Source: Aphodosoma sp045614825 (GTDB lineage: Bacteria > Bacteroidota > Bacteroidia > Bacteroidales > Paludibacteraceae). From it: a stretch of 64,000 nucleotides of DNA. The stretch spans positions 1 through 64,000 of the forward strand of contig JAZLDO010000040.1 of the NCBI GenBank assembly GCA_045614825.1, read 5' to 3'. The translations under genes were made by a program, and so were the position numbers. The notes beneath the pieces are model-generated. The model did no database searches. It saw nothing but the letters and a program-made list of their open reading frames with translations, and was not told the DNA's origin. Positions 46,616-56,662 of this stretch are shown piece by piece. The stretch's first letter is position 1. Each line of letters starts with the position of its first letter.

Positions 46616-48259
46616 TTATTCACTAAGAATAGTAAATTCTACCCTTCGGTTTTCTGCACGACCTTCAGCAGTTTTGTTCGATTCGATTGGTTCTTTCGAG
46701 CCTCGACCATTCCATTCCATTCTCGATGGGTCTATGCCACGTTTAACCATTTCATCATATACTGCCTTAGCACGTCCTTCTGACAATTTTTTGTTGTAAC
46801 GCTCTGAACCTACGTTATCGGTGTGACCCGTAATTCTAATTCTCATATTAGGATTTTGCGCCAACAACTGATACAATTCTTCAAGCGATGGTGCCGATAC
46901 ATTACGTATAGTCGTTTTGTCTGTATCGAACAACAAGTTACGCAAGATTACAACTGTGTTTTCCTTAATTGGTTGCAAGTCAACATACAATGTGTCACTT
47001 ATCACATTAAACAATGTATCATTGAAATCAATATATCCTGGACGAGAAACAAAGAGTCCATACATTCCATTATCTATTTGCTCTTCAACAAAACCTGTCT
47101 CTTTATCTGTCATACCAGCAAAGATTGTATCTGTTGTTTCTCCCAAATTATAAACTTTAACCACAGCATCCAATGGCTCTTGAGTTTCATAATCACTAAC
47201 AAACAAATAGAAGTATGTAGGATCTGGAATATAAGAAATCTCACGCAACTGAGGACGACGCATTTTTCTTTTTGGTTGTGGTTTCGGTGCTTTGTCTATA
47301 CCAAACAATACTGTAAATTTAGCACCTATCACAAAAGAATTAACTGCCTTCGACGCTGCCATATTAGTATTAAACACACTGCGTGGAGTCATATTCTTAA
47401 TGTCTCCTATCGGCATTTCTATCTTTTCTCCTACAGATGTCATATTTGCCGAATTCAACAAAATATCTGTTGTGGTATTCTTGTTTATGTTCAACAAACC
47501 ATAATCTGCAAAAAGTCCTACTCTATACGATATATCACGACGCGACACTCCTTCTCCCATCTCTCTTGCTTTTGCTGGTATCCACTCGTCTATACAAAGA
47601 CCCAACTCTGCAGATGCTATAACATCCAATCCCAAACTCATTTTCCCTTTATGCTTTAATGAAAATGTTTCCAAATCATGAGTTGGCATATTCTCTAAGT
47701 TGTCAATCAATTCTCTATCTTCCATGAATGTTGTTACATTACTCTTCATCGAGTAATTATTCATCATTCCAATACCTGCTTTAGCACCTAAAAGGAAATA
47801 AATAGAGTTAAATTCTCCTCCAAACATAACTGGTATATTCAAGGCAAATCTATTTTGTTGTTCCTTATAATCTGTCAAATCCATATTGAAAAACATCTTA
47901 TGATTTGTCATATTACCATCAGAATACAAATAATCGCCTTGATAATTCATAGGATCAAACAATGTTGATGAGTTTAAATACATAAACTCCAACCCTGCAC
48001 GGAAATTAAAATTTGATTTATGTTTCATAAAATAACCAAATCCAACCATTCCCGCACCTCCTCCAGGAACCGATGTGCCTTCGATTTTGTGCATCAATGA
48101 TGAATAACCCGCTCCACCATAAACATCAATAAATGATTTCATTGTCTTCGGAGCTTCTGTTGGTTTTTTACGTTTACGCTTTTGCGCTTCTACATCAGAA
48201 AACGGTATTAACAACAATACTGCTAATAACAAAAATCCAATTTTTCTAAGACTTCTCAT
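46616..48259 (-). CDS. OmpA-family outer-membrane protein
   Basis: 547 aa with signal peptide (MRSLRKIGFLLLAVLLLIPFSDVEAQ). Residues about 40-330 look like an outer-membrane beta-barrel (alternating aromatic strands, GGAGYSSLMHK, AGLEFMYL). Residues about 360-435 form a carboxypeptidase-regulatory-like beta domain (DAVVKVYNLGETTDTIF, TGFVEEQIDNGMYGLFVSRPGY). The C-terminus is an OmpA peptidoglycan-binding domain: NLLFDTDKTTIR, ITGHTDNVGSERYNKKLSEGRA and NRRVEF. It would tie the outer membrane to the cell wall. It sits between T9SS cargo genes on the same strand (28 bp from the upstream gene), so a structural role near T9SS or its cargo is plausible but not shown. Confidence 0.88.
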   Translation of the reverse strand: MRSLRKIGFLLLAVLLLIPFSDVEAQKRKRKKPTEAPKTMKSFIDVYGGAGYSSLMHKIEGTSVPGGGAGMVGFGYFMKHKSNFNFRAGLEFMYLNSSTLFDPMNYQGDYLYSDGNMTNHKMFFNMDLTDYKEQQNRFALNIPVMFGGEFNSIYFLLGAKAGIGMMNNYSMKSNVTTFMEDRELIDNLENMPTHDLETFSLKHKGKMSLGLDVIASAELGLCIDEWIPAKAREMGEGVSRRDISYRVGLFADYGLLNINKNTTTDILLNSANMTSVGEKIEMPIGDIKNMTPRSVFNTNMAASKAVNSFVIGAKFTVLFGIDKAPKPQPKRKMRRPQLREISYIPDPTYFYLFVSDYETQEPLDAVVKVYNLGETTDTIFAGMTDKETGFVEEQIDNGMYGLFVSRPGYIDFNDTLFNVISDTLYVDLQPIKENTVVILRNLLFDTDKTTIRNVSAPSLEELYQLLAQNPNMRIRITGHTDNVGSERYNKKLSEGRAKAVYDEMVKRGIDPSRMEWNGRGSKEPIESNKTAEGRAENRRVEFTILSE

Positions 48260-48286
48260 AATAATTTATTTTTACTTTTTATTTTT

Positions 48287-51200
48287 TTATCTAACTACAA
48301 TTTTTTCTACATCAACACCGCCATCTTCCCTTTCTATAACCATTATATACAATCCCGATTGACTTGGTGTTTGAATATAATTCATACCTTCATTCAAATC
48401 AAACTTCATATAAATCAATCCCGACAAACTATATATATATCCTCGCGCTGTTTCTGGCGAATCTACCTCTATACGCTCATTCGTAAATACCAATACTCCT
48501 GTATTTTCCAACTCCTCTTCTGCAAAATGTTCTGGAACTAATCCACAAGTCATTATTGCTACTCCATCGTCTTCGCGTGTCAACAAAACTTGGTATTCTC
48601 CTTCAAAATCCAAATCCAACCCCGTATAATATTGCGATGTTGTGAATCCTTCTAATGGCGTTCCATTCAAAAACCATTGATAAGCAACAAATTCATAACC
48701 TCCATTATACTCGCTATTCTTAATAGCCAACACATCATTCCATCTTTGTGCTATAATATCACTCGGATACAACACTTCTAATGTCAATGTAGTATCTAAA
48801 TTGCCACAATCACTATTATAGAACGTAAAATCAACATCATACCTATCTGGCTTTATACCTTCAGGCAAAACAATGTGTATCGAAGAAACGACACTATCTA
48901 AAACCTCAATATCTTCAAACCCAGCATTCTTTGCCTTATCGGAATATTCAACATTATAACCTGTCAATTTACCACTACTTACTGTATAATCTAACTCAAC
49001 CATATCATCATCTGCACATATTGTTGGTACATCGAATTTCAAAACCAAAGACTCCAAAACTTCTAAATTCAACACATAATACAACGAATCACAACCTAAT
49101 GAACTTGGAACTCCTTTTTCATAAACTCCTGTTTTTGTCAACTTTTCCGACTCTGTGCCAACAACCCATTCAAATGGCAATTCTGCCGTACAAACCATAG
49201 TATCAACTACTATTGTATCTGCCAACAATGTCTCCAAAGTCAATTGCAATATCGAATCACAACCACACCACACTGAGGTCAATGTATCTACATAAACACC
49301 TGCTTCGCTATACATCTTGCCATTAAATTCCACTTCTCCTCCAGCGCAAATATAGTGATGCTCTACACCTATAGTTTCACCAATTGCAGGGGCTTTTATT
49401 TCTATCTCTTTAATATCTTCACACGCATTAAACATACCTCTAACCACAAGAGCAAACGTGTCTCCCTCATTTGGAGCTACTATACGCATTTTTGGATCTG
49501 TCGATACTGTCAATCCATTTTCAAACAGAGTTCCCTTCTGACTCTTTATCTCCAAATAATACTCTTTAATTGATGCTACAGTTGGCTCTACATCTAATGT
49601 ATCTGTCACATTACCCTCTTTGTCCATCTTCAAATCCACCATCTTACTATTATCAATCAACTCTATGTAGTTCACACAATCTTGTGGCTTATGAATATAA
49701 TCAACACCTACTTTTGGAACACGTGGCCACACGTTGGCATTCAATGTAAAATAACAACCCTCATCCTCTGGATAAATCAAATCTACAGAATATGAGTTTA
49801 TATCATTCTCTGGTACAACAAAAAATCTTTCTGTGCTAACAGGTGTTTTATTTTCATCGCCTTGCACATACCACAAGTAATTAAAACCTGATGGAACAAA
49901 CAATGTGTCTGCTTTTTCTGTACAACTCATACCCTCAATTTCACCCTCTGTACAATCCAAAACAAAATATCCGTATGCAAAGTGATAATTGGCAACACAT
50001 GCTGTCAATGTTATACGTATTTTCACTGTAGAACCCATATGCTCCGCCAAGTTAATACCCAATGTCGTCCAATCCAACCATTTCACAGGGCAGTCATGCG
50101 AAATAACTTCTCCCTCTTTTGGTTGATATGTTTTCCATCCACGAGTATTGCCTTCCGACACGTCACGAGCATTAAAATCTGCCGACGCACACGCCAACAC
50201 ACGCTCACGACCTACTGCCGTATTCACAATCTCTACTTTTATACTTGTTTGTTCATTTGCTGCATGATGCGATGCATATTGCAATACTGCTGCATATTTC
50301 AACAGCAACACCGATTTATCTTCTGGTATTGTATAGGTATATTCAATAACACCCGATGGCGACCCCTGACCTGTTATCGGTGAGTCTCCATGTGGTCCCT
50401 CTGTCCAGTTACCTAAACGCACCGATGCCATCTCGCCCTCTGGTACGGTCTTCAATTGATAACCGGTCAAACGGTCATACTCATCTTGCATATAATGCAC
50501 GGTGTGAATACTATGACGACTCTCATAGCCATAGTCTATAGCACGATTTTGTTCTTTCGGAACATCAAATGGACCAAAAAAACATTTAGTCGCACTATTT
50601 GTGAAATCCATATAATTCAAACAATGCTTCGCATCTTCATAAACTATATAGTTCGCCTTCTCAACCCACATACTTGTGTCGTTCGCACACAAAGATCTAA
50701 TCCTGAAATTATATACTCCCTCTGGTATTGTTGAATATGGAATCAAATACTCGGTAGTTGTTATTCCTTTTATTGTTACTACTGCTGTATCTGTCAACGA
50801 ACTAACCCTATTATACATCAACTCATATTCCGTAGCCTTTCCTGTCCACGACAATTTTACACCACTTACCTCTTTATCTATAAGTATATTAGTAGGTTTT
50901 GTTGCACATGCCGTTGGAGATTTTGCTCTATCAAATTGTATATTGTCTATACAAGGTCCTGGATTATAAATATTCTTATCTCCATCTTCCTTAAACAAAA
51001 ACACTAAATAATAATATCCATCTTCTGATGCTGTAACTTGCCCCTCTACCTGAGTCCACAAAGATGTCTTAAACACTTCCTCGCCATTTGAACTTACAAA
51101 CTTATTATCTAATGCATATTGAGGAAATGTTCCCATTGATGTGGTTGTAGGTTTCGCACCACGCAAAAAAGCCACTCGCATCACATCCGACTCTTCATGG

Positions 51201-51556
51201 TCTTCGCCTTGCAAACGATATTCAAACATCAAATCATACTTGCCTTTTTCCAAGTAAAAAGATTTATATGCAATCACCACACTACCCGATGCTATAAACG
51301 AATAGCCTGCCGTTTTTGCAGAGTCTGTCGATACATACATCGCATGACTTCCCATACGATGCACAGCAGTACCCACTGCAAAACTGTGTCCAACTTTTGC
51401 CCGTTTCTCAAACTTCCAACCGTATGTGCCTACTGTATCTTCTGGATTTTCAAAACCACAAAAATATGGCAACGGAGTATAACCTTCTTGTTGTCCATAA
51501 ACAACAAAACTTACCGACAACAAAATAAGCAATAATGCATGCTGAAAGATTTTCAT
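48287..51556 (-). CDS. T9SS-secreted multidomain protein (1089 aa)
   Basis: I place the start at the ATG 51554-51556 (MKIFQHALLLILLSVSFVVYGQQ), a good signal peptide; an in-frame start 13 codons upstream would overlap the stop of the preceding gene. Modules: one jelly-roll-like domain beginning LPYFCGFENPEDTVGTYGW, an FN3-like domain (YNFRIRSLC), a second long beta-rich region (about residues 310-560) with ECTEGE-type Cys, GCDSIL and GCDSLY repeats, and a C-terminal T9SS sorting domain (SGLIYMKFDLNEGMNYIQTP...GLYIMVIERE). Tandem paralogue of the gene at 51588-54890. Substrate or ligand unknown. Confidence 0.85.
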   Translation of the reverse strand: MKIFQHALLLILLSVSFVVYGQQEGYTPLPYFCGFENPEDTVGTYGWKFEKRAKVGHSFAVGTAVHRMGSHAMYVSTDSAKTAGYSFIASGSVVIAYKSFYLEKGKYDLMFEYRLQGEDHEESDVMRVAFLRGAKPTTTSMGTFPQYALDNKFVSSNGEEVFKTSLWTQVEGQVTASEDGYYYLVFLFKEDGDKNIYNPGPCIDNIQFDRAKSPTACATKPTNILIDKEVSGVKLSWTGKATEYELMYNRVSSLTDTAVVTIKGITTTEYLIPYSTIPEGVYNFRIRSLCANDTSMWVEKANYIVYEDAKHCLNYMDFTNSATKCFFGPFDVPKEQNRAIDYGYESRHSIHTVHYMQDEYDRLTGYQLKTVPEGEMASVRLGNWTEGPHGDSPITGQGSPSGVIEYTYTIPEDKSVLLLKYAAVLQYASHHAANEQTSIKVEIVNTAVGRERVLACASADFNARDVSEGNTRGWKTYQPKEGEVISHDCPVKWLDWTTLGINLAEHMGSTVKIRITLTACVANYHFAYGYFVLDCTEGEIEGMSCTEKADTLFVPSGFNYLWYVQGDENKTPVSTERFFVVPENDINSYSVDLIYPEDEGCYFTLNANVWPRVPKVGVDYIHKPQDCVNYIELIDNSKMVDLKMDKEGNVTDTLDVEPTVASIKEYYLEIKSQKGTLFENGLTVSTDPKMRIVAPNEGDTFALVVRGMFNACEDIKEIEIKAPAIGETIGVEHHYICAGGEVEFNGKMYSEAGVYVDTLTSVWCGCDSILQLTLETLLADTIVVDTMVCTAELPFEWVVGTESEKLTKTGVYEKGVPSSLGCDSLYYVLNLEVLESLVLKFDVPTICADDDMVELDYTVSSGKLTGYNVEYSDKAKNAGFEDIEVLDSVVSSIHIVLPEGIKPDRYDVDFTFYNSDCGNLDTTLTLEVLYPSDIIAQRWNDVLAIKNSEYNGGYEFVAYQWFLNGTPLEGFTTSQYYTGLDLDFEGEYQVLLTREDDGVAIMTCGLVPEHFAEEELENTGVLVFTNERIEVDSPETARGYIYSLSGLIYMKFDLNEGMNYIQTPSQSGLYIMVIEREDGGVDVEKIVVR

Positions 51557-51587
51557 GTCTAATATAGATTTTTGTTTGTAATTTTTC

Positions 51588-54500
51588 TTATTCAACTACT
51601 ACCTTTCTCACCAATCTCTCATCTCCTATCACAAGTTCCAACAAATAAACACCCTGTCTTTGTGGCGTACTACTCAAATATCCATCCTTCACAACCACCT
51701 CTTCGCCAACCAAAATACCTGCTACACTCCACCAACGCACTACACAATCGTTATACCCCTCTTCAAACACCACAACAACTCTTTCGCCAACATCTATTTT
51801 GTTAGATACTATATCTACTCCCAAAGCCTCCACATTTTCCACTGGCGTACCTACATTGAAACTCAAACCACAACTCATAATCTCCTCTCTTTCGCCCTTT
51901 TTAATCAATCCCACAGTATAAATATCACTATTATTTATGTCTTCTTCTTGTACATATATATATGTATCATTCTCCCCTTCCATAGGCACCCCATTTTTGT
52001 ACCACTGTATGTGGTCAAACTCAAACCCTCCATTATGCTCTGTATCTAACAATGTTATCACATTAGTGAATTTCTGCTCTATTGTTTTCGATGAATACAA
52101 CACATCCAAGCCTACTGCATTCACACACTTCTGCATCTCTCCATTTTCATCCTTATAATAGAACACTACATTCATTTCATATTTACCAGGAATCAATGGA
52201 TTTACACCATCCTTTTTATCTGATATTTCACTCACTTTCAAATCTATTACACCACCTTCCATCAATGGGGTCTTCGCCACATCTTTCAATCCAGCTGCTT
52301 TTGCAGCATCACTAAATTGTATTTCATAAGACTCAAAACCGGTCTCTCCATCGCTATACTCCAATACCAAATTCTCACCGCTACACAATTTTATGCTCTC
52401 ATCCATCGACAATTTTGCCACAGTCAAAAACAATGTAACCACAGTGTCGCATTCGCATTTACTTGTGCTATCTGCCTTATACACGGTACGATACTTACCC
52501 GAACGAGAAAATTCTTGCCCGTTAAGAACATACGTCTCATCTCCGCATAAATATGCCGATATTGTATCTCTCTCTTTTGGTATTACCTTTAAATCAAGAT
52601 ATACTGTCGAGTCGCAACCTCCAAACGAAGTTCCTCTATACACTCGATAGAATCCCTCTTGCATATATCTACGACCCTCTATTTTCAACGATTTACCCTC
52701 ACAGATAGTATCGCATATAGTATCTATCACCGCACCTAAACGAGGGACATTCACAGTAACAATAGTATCATCAATACACTCATCGTTCGAAATACCGGTT
52801 TGCAACATCACATCAAACTTACCTCCCCCATTCGGGAAACGATACATCAAACTATCACCTTCGTGTATCAATGTCCAATCGCCATTCTCTTTCAAATACC
52901 ATCTATGTGTCTCACATTTCTCACCTGTTGCACCTCGTGCTGTAGTCACGTGGCTTGTATTTTGGAAATTGATATAGTTTTCGTTACAGAAACGAGGAAC
53001 CCATTTTGGCGAGAATTGTGCTTTTGGCAATTTTGGCAAAAGACTCGCATCCAACTCAAAATAACATGTTGAATCTTGCGCAAACATCACCTTACAACGA
53101 TACAACGCTGTATCGTTTTTCTCTATACCTTGCAAATTTCGTGTTGTACACACTGTTTTATTATCACGCACGCGATACCATCTATAGTTAAATCCTATCG
53201 GCGCATTGATATTTGCTCCTGCATTTTCACCACACGACAATCCCTCAATCGTTGCCTCTTCGCAATTCAACGTATAATAAGCATAACCAAAGTGTCCTCC
53301 TTGTGCACAGTCAAACACAGTCAATCGAATCTTGAATTTCAACGGACCATACTTAGCATATTCTGTCATATTAATACCTACAGTAGTCCATTCTTTCCAC
53401 AATATTGGAGTTCCTGCATTTATTATATGCCATGTTCCATCTGAATTTGGATTATTGATCAACTCTTTTGTGTTTGCCACAAAGTTAGCATCACCACAAC
53501 CCGATGCGTCAAGCGGATTATCATGTTCATCCAACAATTCCAACATAAATACAGGTTGTTCTACTCTGTCATGACCTGGATCCTCAATCACAATTGCATA
53601 TTTGAGCAACAAAATCATATTCGATCCCGAATCTAAATAGTGTGTATAAGTAACACTCTCAAACTCACCGCCCATATTCCAGTTTCCTAAACGCACCGAC
53701 ACAACCTCGCCTTCTGGTACGGTTGGCAATTCATTTCCTGTACGAGGATCCATCTCTCCCGGAATATAATGTTTTGTATGACGCGACTGACCTGAATTAT
53801 AACCAAAATCTACTGCGCCTATACGCACCGAACCTGAAGTTACATTCGGATAAAACTTGTCATTCACAAAAGCTCCTCCTGGCACATGTGCGCCTGTCTC
53901 ACACTCCGTGCCATCAATATCCCAATTAATAAAGTCTATACAATGCGACAAGGCATTATATACCAATACATTATTTTGTACCACCCACACCGATGTATCA
54001 TCAGGACAACAACTACGCACAAAAATATCATAAACCCCCTCTTCCATTCCTTTCACGGTATATGAAGTTTGGTTTATTCCTGTCACATGATGCACTTCCG
54101 ACTCTCCATATCGGCGATACATCAACTCATAACCTGTCGCTCCACCATCCCAACGCACAGAAATATCCGACGACAAAGCACTCGTTCTCACATTTTCTGG
54201 TTTTCCACATCCTTGTGCTCCAATCTGTATATTATCTATCACGATTGATGGCAAACTTGGATTATTATTGCTCGCATCATTTTTCCAAACAAACACCAAT
54301 TTATACATCGTGGTCGATTGTTGTGTAATTGTTGTTGTCGACGTTTTCCACTCTTTCGAACCACACAAAAAATCAACTCCATCAAACACTAATTTCGTAT
54401 TTTTTATGAATGTTGGCTCACTCGTTACACTACTATTTGTCGCCATTTTTGTCGAAACCCAACATACATACAAACCATCAGCTCCCATTTCACCCTCACA

Positions 54501-54890
54501 TTTCCATGTGAAACTCAAATCATACACCCCTTTGGGCAAAAATATCTCTTTATATGCAATATTATAGATTTGAGCATTCTTATAAGAGAGTGTTTTCCCT
54601 CCATCCGAACTGATATACAAGGCATTATCACCCACAAAAGCATCAGCATTCGACATATACCATCTATTTTCTGCTTTTGCCGCATTAGGACCCACATTCA
54701 AGTTCCACGAACTATATGTCGTCGTATCTTCAAAACCCTCAAAATATGGCAAATTAACATAACTTTGAGCTTGTATTCTCAATGCAACCACAGAAAACAA
54801 CAACAAAAAAGCCACACACAACCCTTTATAATTGTGTATAGCACACTTGTGGAACAAAAATTCTTGCTTCAAATCAAAACGGTTTTTCAT
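51588..54890 (-). CDS. T9SS-secreted multidomain protein (1100 aa)
   Basis: Start placed at ATG 54888-54890 (MKNRFDLKQEFLFHKC); an in-frame ATG 19 codons upstream is possible. The signal anchor is GLCVAFLLLFSVVALRIQAQ. One jelly-roll-like module (LPYFEGFEDTTTYSSWNL), an FN3-like domain (YDIFVRSCCPD), a long beta-rich region parallel to the downstream paralogue, GGCDSTVYLDLKV and CDTVVTLFLTV repeats, and a T9SS C-terminal domain (VRWWSVAGILVGEEVV...GVYLLELVIGDERLVRKVVVE). Probably first gene of a minus-strand operon: this gene, its paralogue, the OmpA-family protein, and perhaps the 3445-aa protein. Confidence 0.85.
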   Translation of the reverse strand: MKNRFDLKQEFLFHKCAIHNYKGLCVAFLLLFSVVALRIQAQSYVNLPYFEGFEDTTTYSSWNLNVGPNAAKAENRWYMSNADAFVGDNALYISSDGGKTLSYKNAQIYNIAYKEIFLPKGVYDLSFTWKCEGEMGADGLYVCWVSTKMATNSSVTSEPTFIKNTKLVFDGVDFLCGSKEWKTSTTTITQQSTTMYKLVFVWKNDASNNNPSLPSIVIDNIQIGAQGCGKPENVRTSALSSDISVRWDGGATGYELMYRRYGESEVHHVTGINQTSYTVKGMEEGVYDIFVRSCCPDDTSVWVVQNNVLVYNALSHCIDFINWDIDGTECETGAHVPGGAFVNDKFYPNVTSGSVRIGAVDFGYNSGQSRHTKHYIPGEMDPRTGNELPTVPEGEVVSVRLGNWNMGGEFESVTYTHYLDSGSNMILLLKYAIVIEDPGHDRVEQPVFMLELLDEHDNPLDASGCGDANFVANTKELINNPNSDGTWHIINAGTPILWKEWTTVGINMTEYAKYGPLKFKIRLTVFDCAQGGHFGYAYYTLNCEEATIEGLSCGENAGANINAPIGFNYRWYRVRDNKTVCTTRNLQGIEKNDTALYRCKVMFAQDSTCYFELDASLLPKLPKAQFSPKWVPRFCNENYINFQNTSHVTTARGATGEKCETHRWYLKENGDWTLIHEGDSLMYRFPNGGGKFDVMLQTGISNDECIDDTIVTVNVPRLGAVIDTICDTICEGKSLKIEGRRYMQEGFYRVYRGTSFGGCDSTVYLDLKVIPKERDTISAYLCGDETYVLNGQEFSRSGKYRTVYKADSTSKCECDTVVTLFLTVAKLSMDESIKLCSGENLVLEYSDGETGFESYEIQFSDAAKAAGLKDVAKTPLMEGGVIDLKVSEISDKKDGVNPLIPGKYEMNVVFYYKDENGEMQKCVNAVGLDVLYSSKTIEQKFTNVITLLDTEHNGGFEFDHIQWYKNGVPMEGENDTYIYVQEEDINNSDIYTVGLIKKGEREEIMSCGLSFNVGTPVENVEALGVDIVSNKIDVGERVVVVFEEGYNDCVVRWWSVAGILVGEEVVVKDGYLSSTPQRQGVYLLELVIGDERLVRKVVVE

Positions 54891-54995
54891 AAAAAGAGAA
54901 TAGATTTTATTTATTAATAAGTTATGCGCCAGTGTTTTACAAAACATCTTCCCATAACAGTTCTATCACACAACAAAACGCAATACATCAGCAGG

Positions 54996-55028
54996 CAAAT
55001 TTAAGTAAAATAATTGATATTCACAACA
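54996..55028 (-). promoter_or_regulatory. Possible promoter of the T9SS/OmpA operon
   Basis: Minus-strand TAAATTTG (54996-55003) fits TAnnTTTG, with TTG elements 19-22 bp upstream (55023-55028). The leader would be about 105 bp. Confidence 0.45.
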
Positions 55029-55118
55029 ATTAAGACAAATAAAAATTAAATTACTACCATTTTTTACTTTTTTATACCACACAAATACTAAAACAATCTT
55101 TTTTTCGTTTTTTTTTCG

Positions 55119-55126
55119 TATCTTTG
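55119..55126 (+). promoter_or_regulatory. -7 element upstream of the M23 peptidase gene
   Basis: TATCTTTG followed by CACTC, 45 bp before the ATG at 55172, preceded by T-rich DNA. A clear -33 TTTG is lacking. Confidence 0.6.
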
Positions 55127-55171
55127 CACTCTACTATTTTCATTTCCAAAAAGCACTAAAAAACACTATTT

Positions 55172-56053
55172 ATGAAAATAAAACTAACACTATTTTTACT
55201 AACAATCACTCTATCGGTTTTCGCACAAGCCGACCCAACCTCAACATCCTCTTCTACTACAGACGAATCTTACAAAATCCCCGATTTAATCGAATTTTTC
55301 AACTCATATACTACCTTTTCAGAGGGAGAAGAAGAACTCTCAACTTTCAACTCTCAACTTTCAACTCTCAATTCTAAACTCTCAATTCTAAATTCTAAAA
55401 TTCCCCTCGATTCCCTCCCCGACTCACTCCATATCGCTTGTACCGACTATCACCCAATAACAACAAGTCAACGCATCACTTCTCGTTTCGGCATCCGTGG
55501 TTCACGTTTCCACTTTGGTGTTGATATCGGTATTCCATACGGCGACACTATTCGTTCTCCATTTTCAGGCACTGTGCGTCTTGCTACATATCAACGAGGC
55601 GGGTATGGTCGTTACGTCATCATTACTCACGACAATGGACTCGAATCTGTGATGGCTCATTTTTCACGCACTTTGGTCAAAGAGGGACAACAAATCACAG
55701 CAGGTCAACCTGTCGGTTTAGCAGGTAGCACTGGTCGATCTACTGGGTCGCACCTACATCTCGAATTTCGACTATTTGGCAACCAATTTAACCCGGAAAA
55801 ACTTATTGATTTCAATACATTTAAAATCAACACTCAAGACGATGGTTATTATTTCATGACCATTGCCGATACCTATTCTCATCGCCCTCAACTCGAAGAG
55901 ATGAAGCGTGCAGCATACCACCGTGTTCGCTCTGGCGACACCCTTTCCCACATCGCAAAACGCTATGGCACAACGGTCAACCGCCTCTGCTCACTCAACC
56001 GAATCAAACCAACATCAATCCTCCAAATCGGACAACGCATACGCTATAGATAA
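55172..56053 (+). CDS. M23 peptidase with C-terminal LysM domain
   Basis: Secreted or periplasmic cell-wall protein, 293 aa, with signal peptide (MKIKLTLFLLTITLSVFAQ). The LytM/M23 domain has the zinc ligands in RFHFGVDIG (HxxxD) and SHLHLEF (HxH), so it should be catalytically competent. A LysM domain (YHRVRSGDTLSHIAKRYGTT to the end) binds peptidoglycan. A 63-bp heptad array (55336-55398) encodes 21 extra residues, three turns of a seven-residue repeat, in the linker before the peptidase domain; 63 is a multiple of 21, so the frame is preserved. It is followed by an array and the four-helix-bundle gene. Confidence 0.9.
   Translation: MKIKLTLFLLTITLSVFAQADPTSTSSSTTDESYKIPDLIEFFNSYTTFSEGEEELSTFNSQLSTLNSKLSILNSKIPLDSLPDSLHIACTDYHPITTSQRITSRFGIRGSRFHFGVDIGIPYGDTIRSPFSGTVRLATYQRGGYGRYVIITHDNGLESVMAHFSRTLVKEGQQITAGQPVGLAGSTGRSTGSHLHLEFRLFGNQFNPEKLIDFNTFKINTQDDGYYFMTIADTYSHRPQLEEMKRAAYHRVRSGDTLSHIAKRYGTTVNRLCSLNRIKPTSILQIGQRIRYR
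55336..55398 (+). repeat. Nine-unit ACTCTCA/ATTCTAA array inside the M23 gene
   Basis: Units: ACTCTCA, ACTTTCA, ACTCTCA, ACTTTCA, ACTCTCA, ATTCTAA, ACTCTCA, ATTCTAA, ATTCTAA. The encoded peptide repeats STxNS(Q/K)L every seven residues. Confidence 0.95.
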
Positions 56054-56054
56054 T

Positions 56055-56125
56055 GAGGAATTGAGAATTGAGAATTGAGAATGGAGAATGGAGAGTTGAG
56101 AATTGAGAATGGAGAATGGAGAACC
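56055..56125. repeat. GAGAATT heptad array, left flank of the four-helix-bundle gene
   Basis: After a first 8-bp unit GAGGAATT come GAGAATT x2, GAGAATG x2, GAGAGTT, GAGAATT, GAGAATG x2, GAGAACC. It starts 2 bp after the M23 stop. Its reverse complement matches the array at 56663-56753. Confidence 0.95.
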
Positions 56126-56192
56126 GAAGGTCTTTGAGCCTTTGGCGAAAAAATGTAGAATTGAGAGTTGAAGATCTTTGAGTCTTTGGCGA
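56126..56192. repeat. 23-bp direct repeat next to the left array
   Basis: GAAGGTCTTTGAGCCTTTGG (56126) and GAAGATCTTTGAGTCTTTGG (56170) differ at two positions and are 44 bp apart, separated by another short GAATTGAGAGTT heptad piece. Confidence 0.8.
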
Positions 56193-56225
56193 TAAAAATT
56201 GAAAAACAAAAGAAAAATAAAGCAT

Positions 56226-56588
56226 ATGAAACCAAATATTGTTGCTGATAAAAGTAAACTTTTTGCGCTAAGAATCATAAAATTACATTACTTTTTGCTT
56301 GAAGAAAAAAAAGAATATGTAATGTCTCGCCAAATACTTAAAAGTGGCACAAGTATTGGCGCAAATATTAGAGAAAGTAAAAATGCACAAAGCAACTTAG
56401 ACTTCATAAATAAACTTTCTATTGCCTTAAAAGAAGCTGACGAAACAGCTTATTGGCTCGAACTTCTATCCGAAAGCTCTATAATTGATCAAAAACAATT
56501 TGATTCATTATACTCTGATTTAGATGAAATCATATCGCTGTTAATTTCAATTATAAAAACAACAAAAAATAATATTAACAAGAATTGA
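56226..56588 (+). CDS. Four-helix-bundle protein (S23 / intervening-sequence protein family)
   Basis: 120 aa from the ATG at 56226 (MKPNIVADKSKLFALRIIKL), preferred over an in-frame ATG 9 codons upstream that lies in repeat-derived AT-rich DNA. Helical throughout, with the family hallmarks QILKSGTSIGANIRES, FINKLSIALKEADETAYWLELL and the C-terminal IISLLISIIKT. The family was first found in 23S rRNA intervening sequences; its relatives include the Avd accessory protein of diversity-generating retroelements. Neither rRNA nor reverse transcriptase is nearby. The gene is enclosed by oppositely oriented heptad arrays (56055-56125 and 56663-56753). Molecular function here is unknown. Confidence 0.85.
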   Translation: MKPNIVADKSKLFALRIIKLHYFLLEEKKEYVMSRQILKSGTSIGANIRESKNAQSNLDFINKLSIALKEADETAYWLELLSESSIIDQKQFDSLYSDLDEIISLLISIIKTTKNNINKN

Positions 56589-56662
56589 AAATAAATTTGT
56601 TAAGTATGGTAAATGCTAATTGAATATAATTGAATGTAATAGAGTGAATATAATTGAGCTTT

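Noticed and set aside
56226..56588. Diversity-generating retroelement
   Set aside because: The S23/Avd-like protein is present, but there is no reverse transcriptase, template repeat or variable repeat in the window.
56226..56588. 23S rRNA intervening sequence
   Set aside because: The S23 family is named for this, but no rRNA sequence surrounds the gene.
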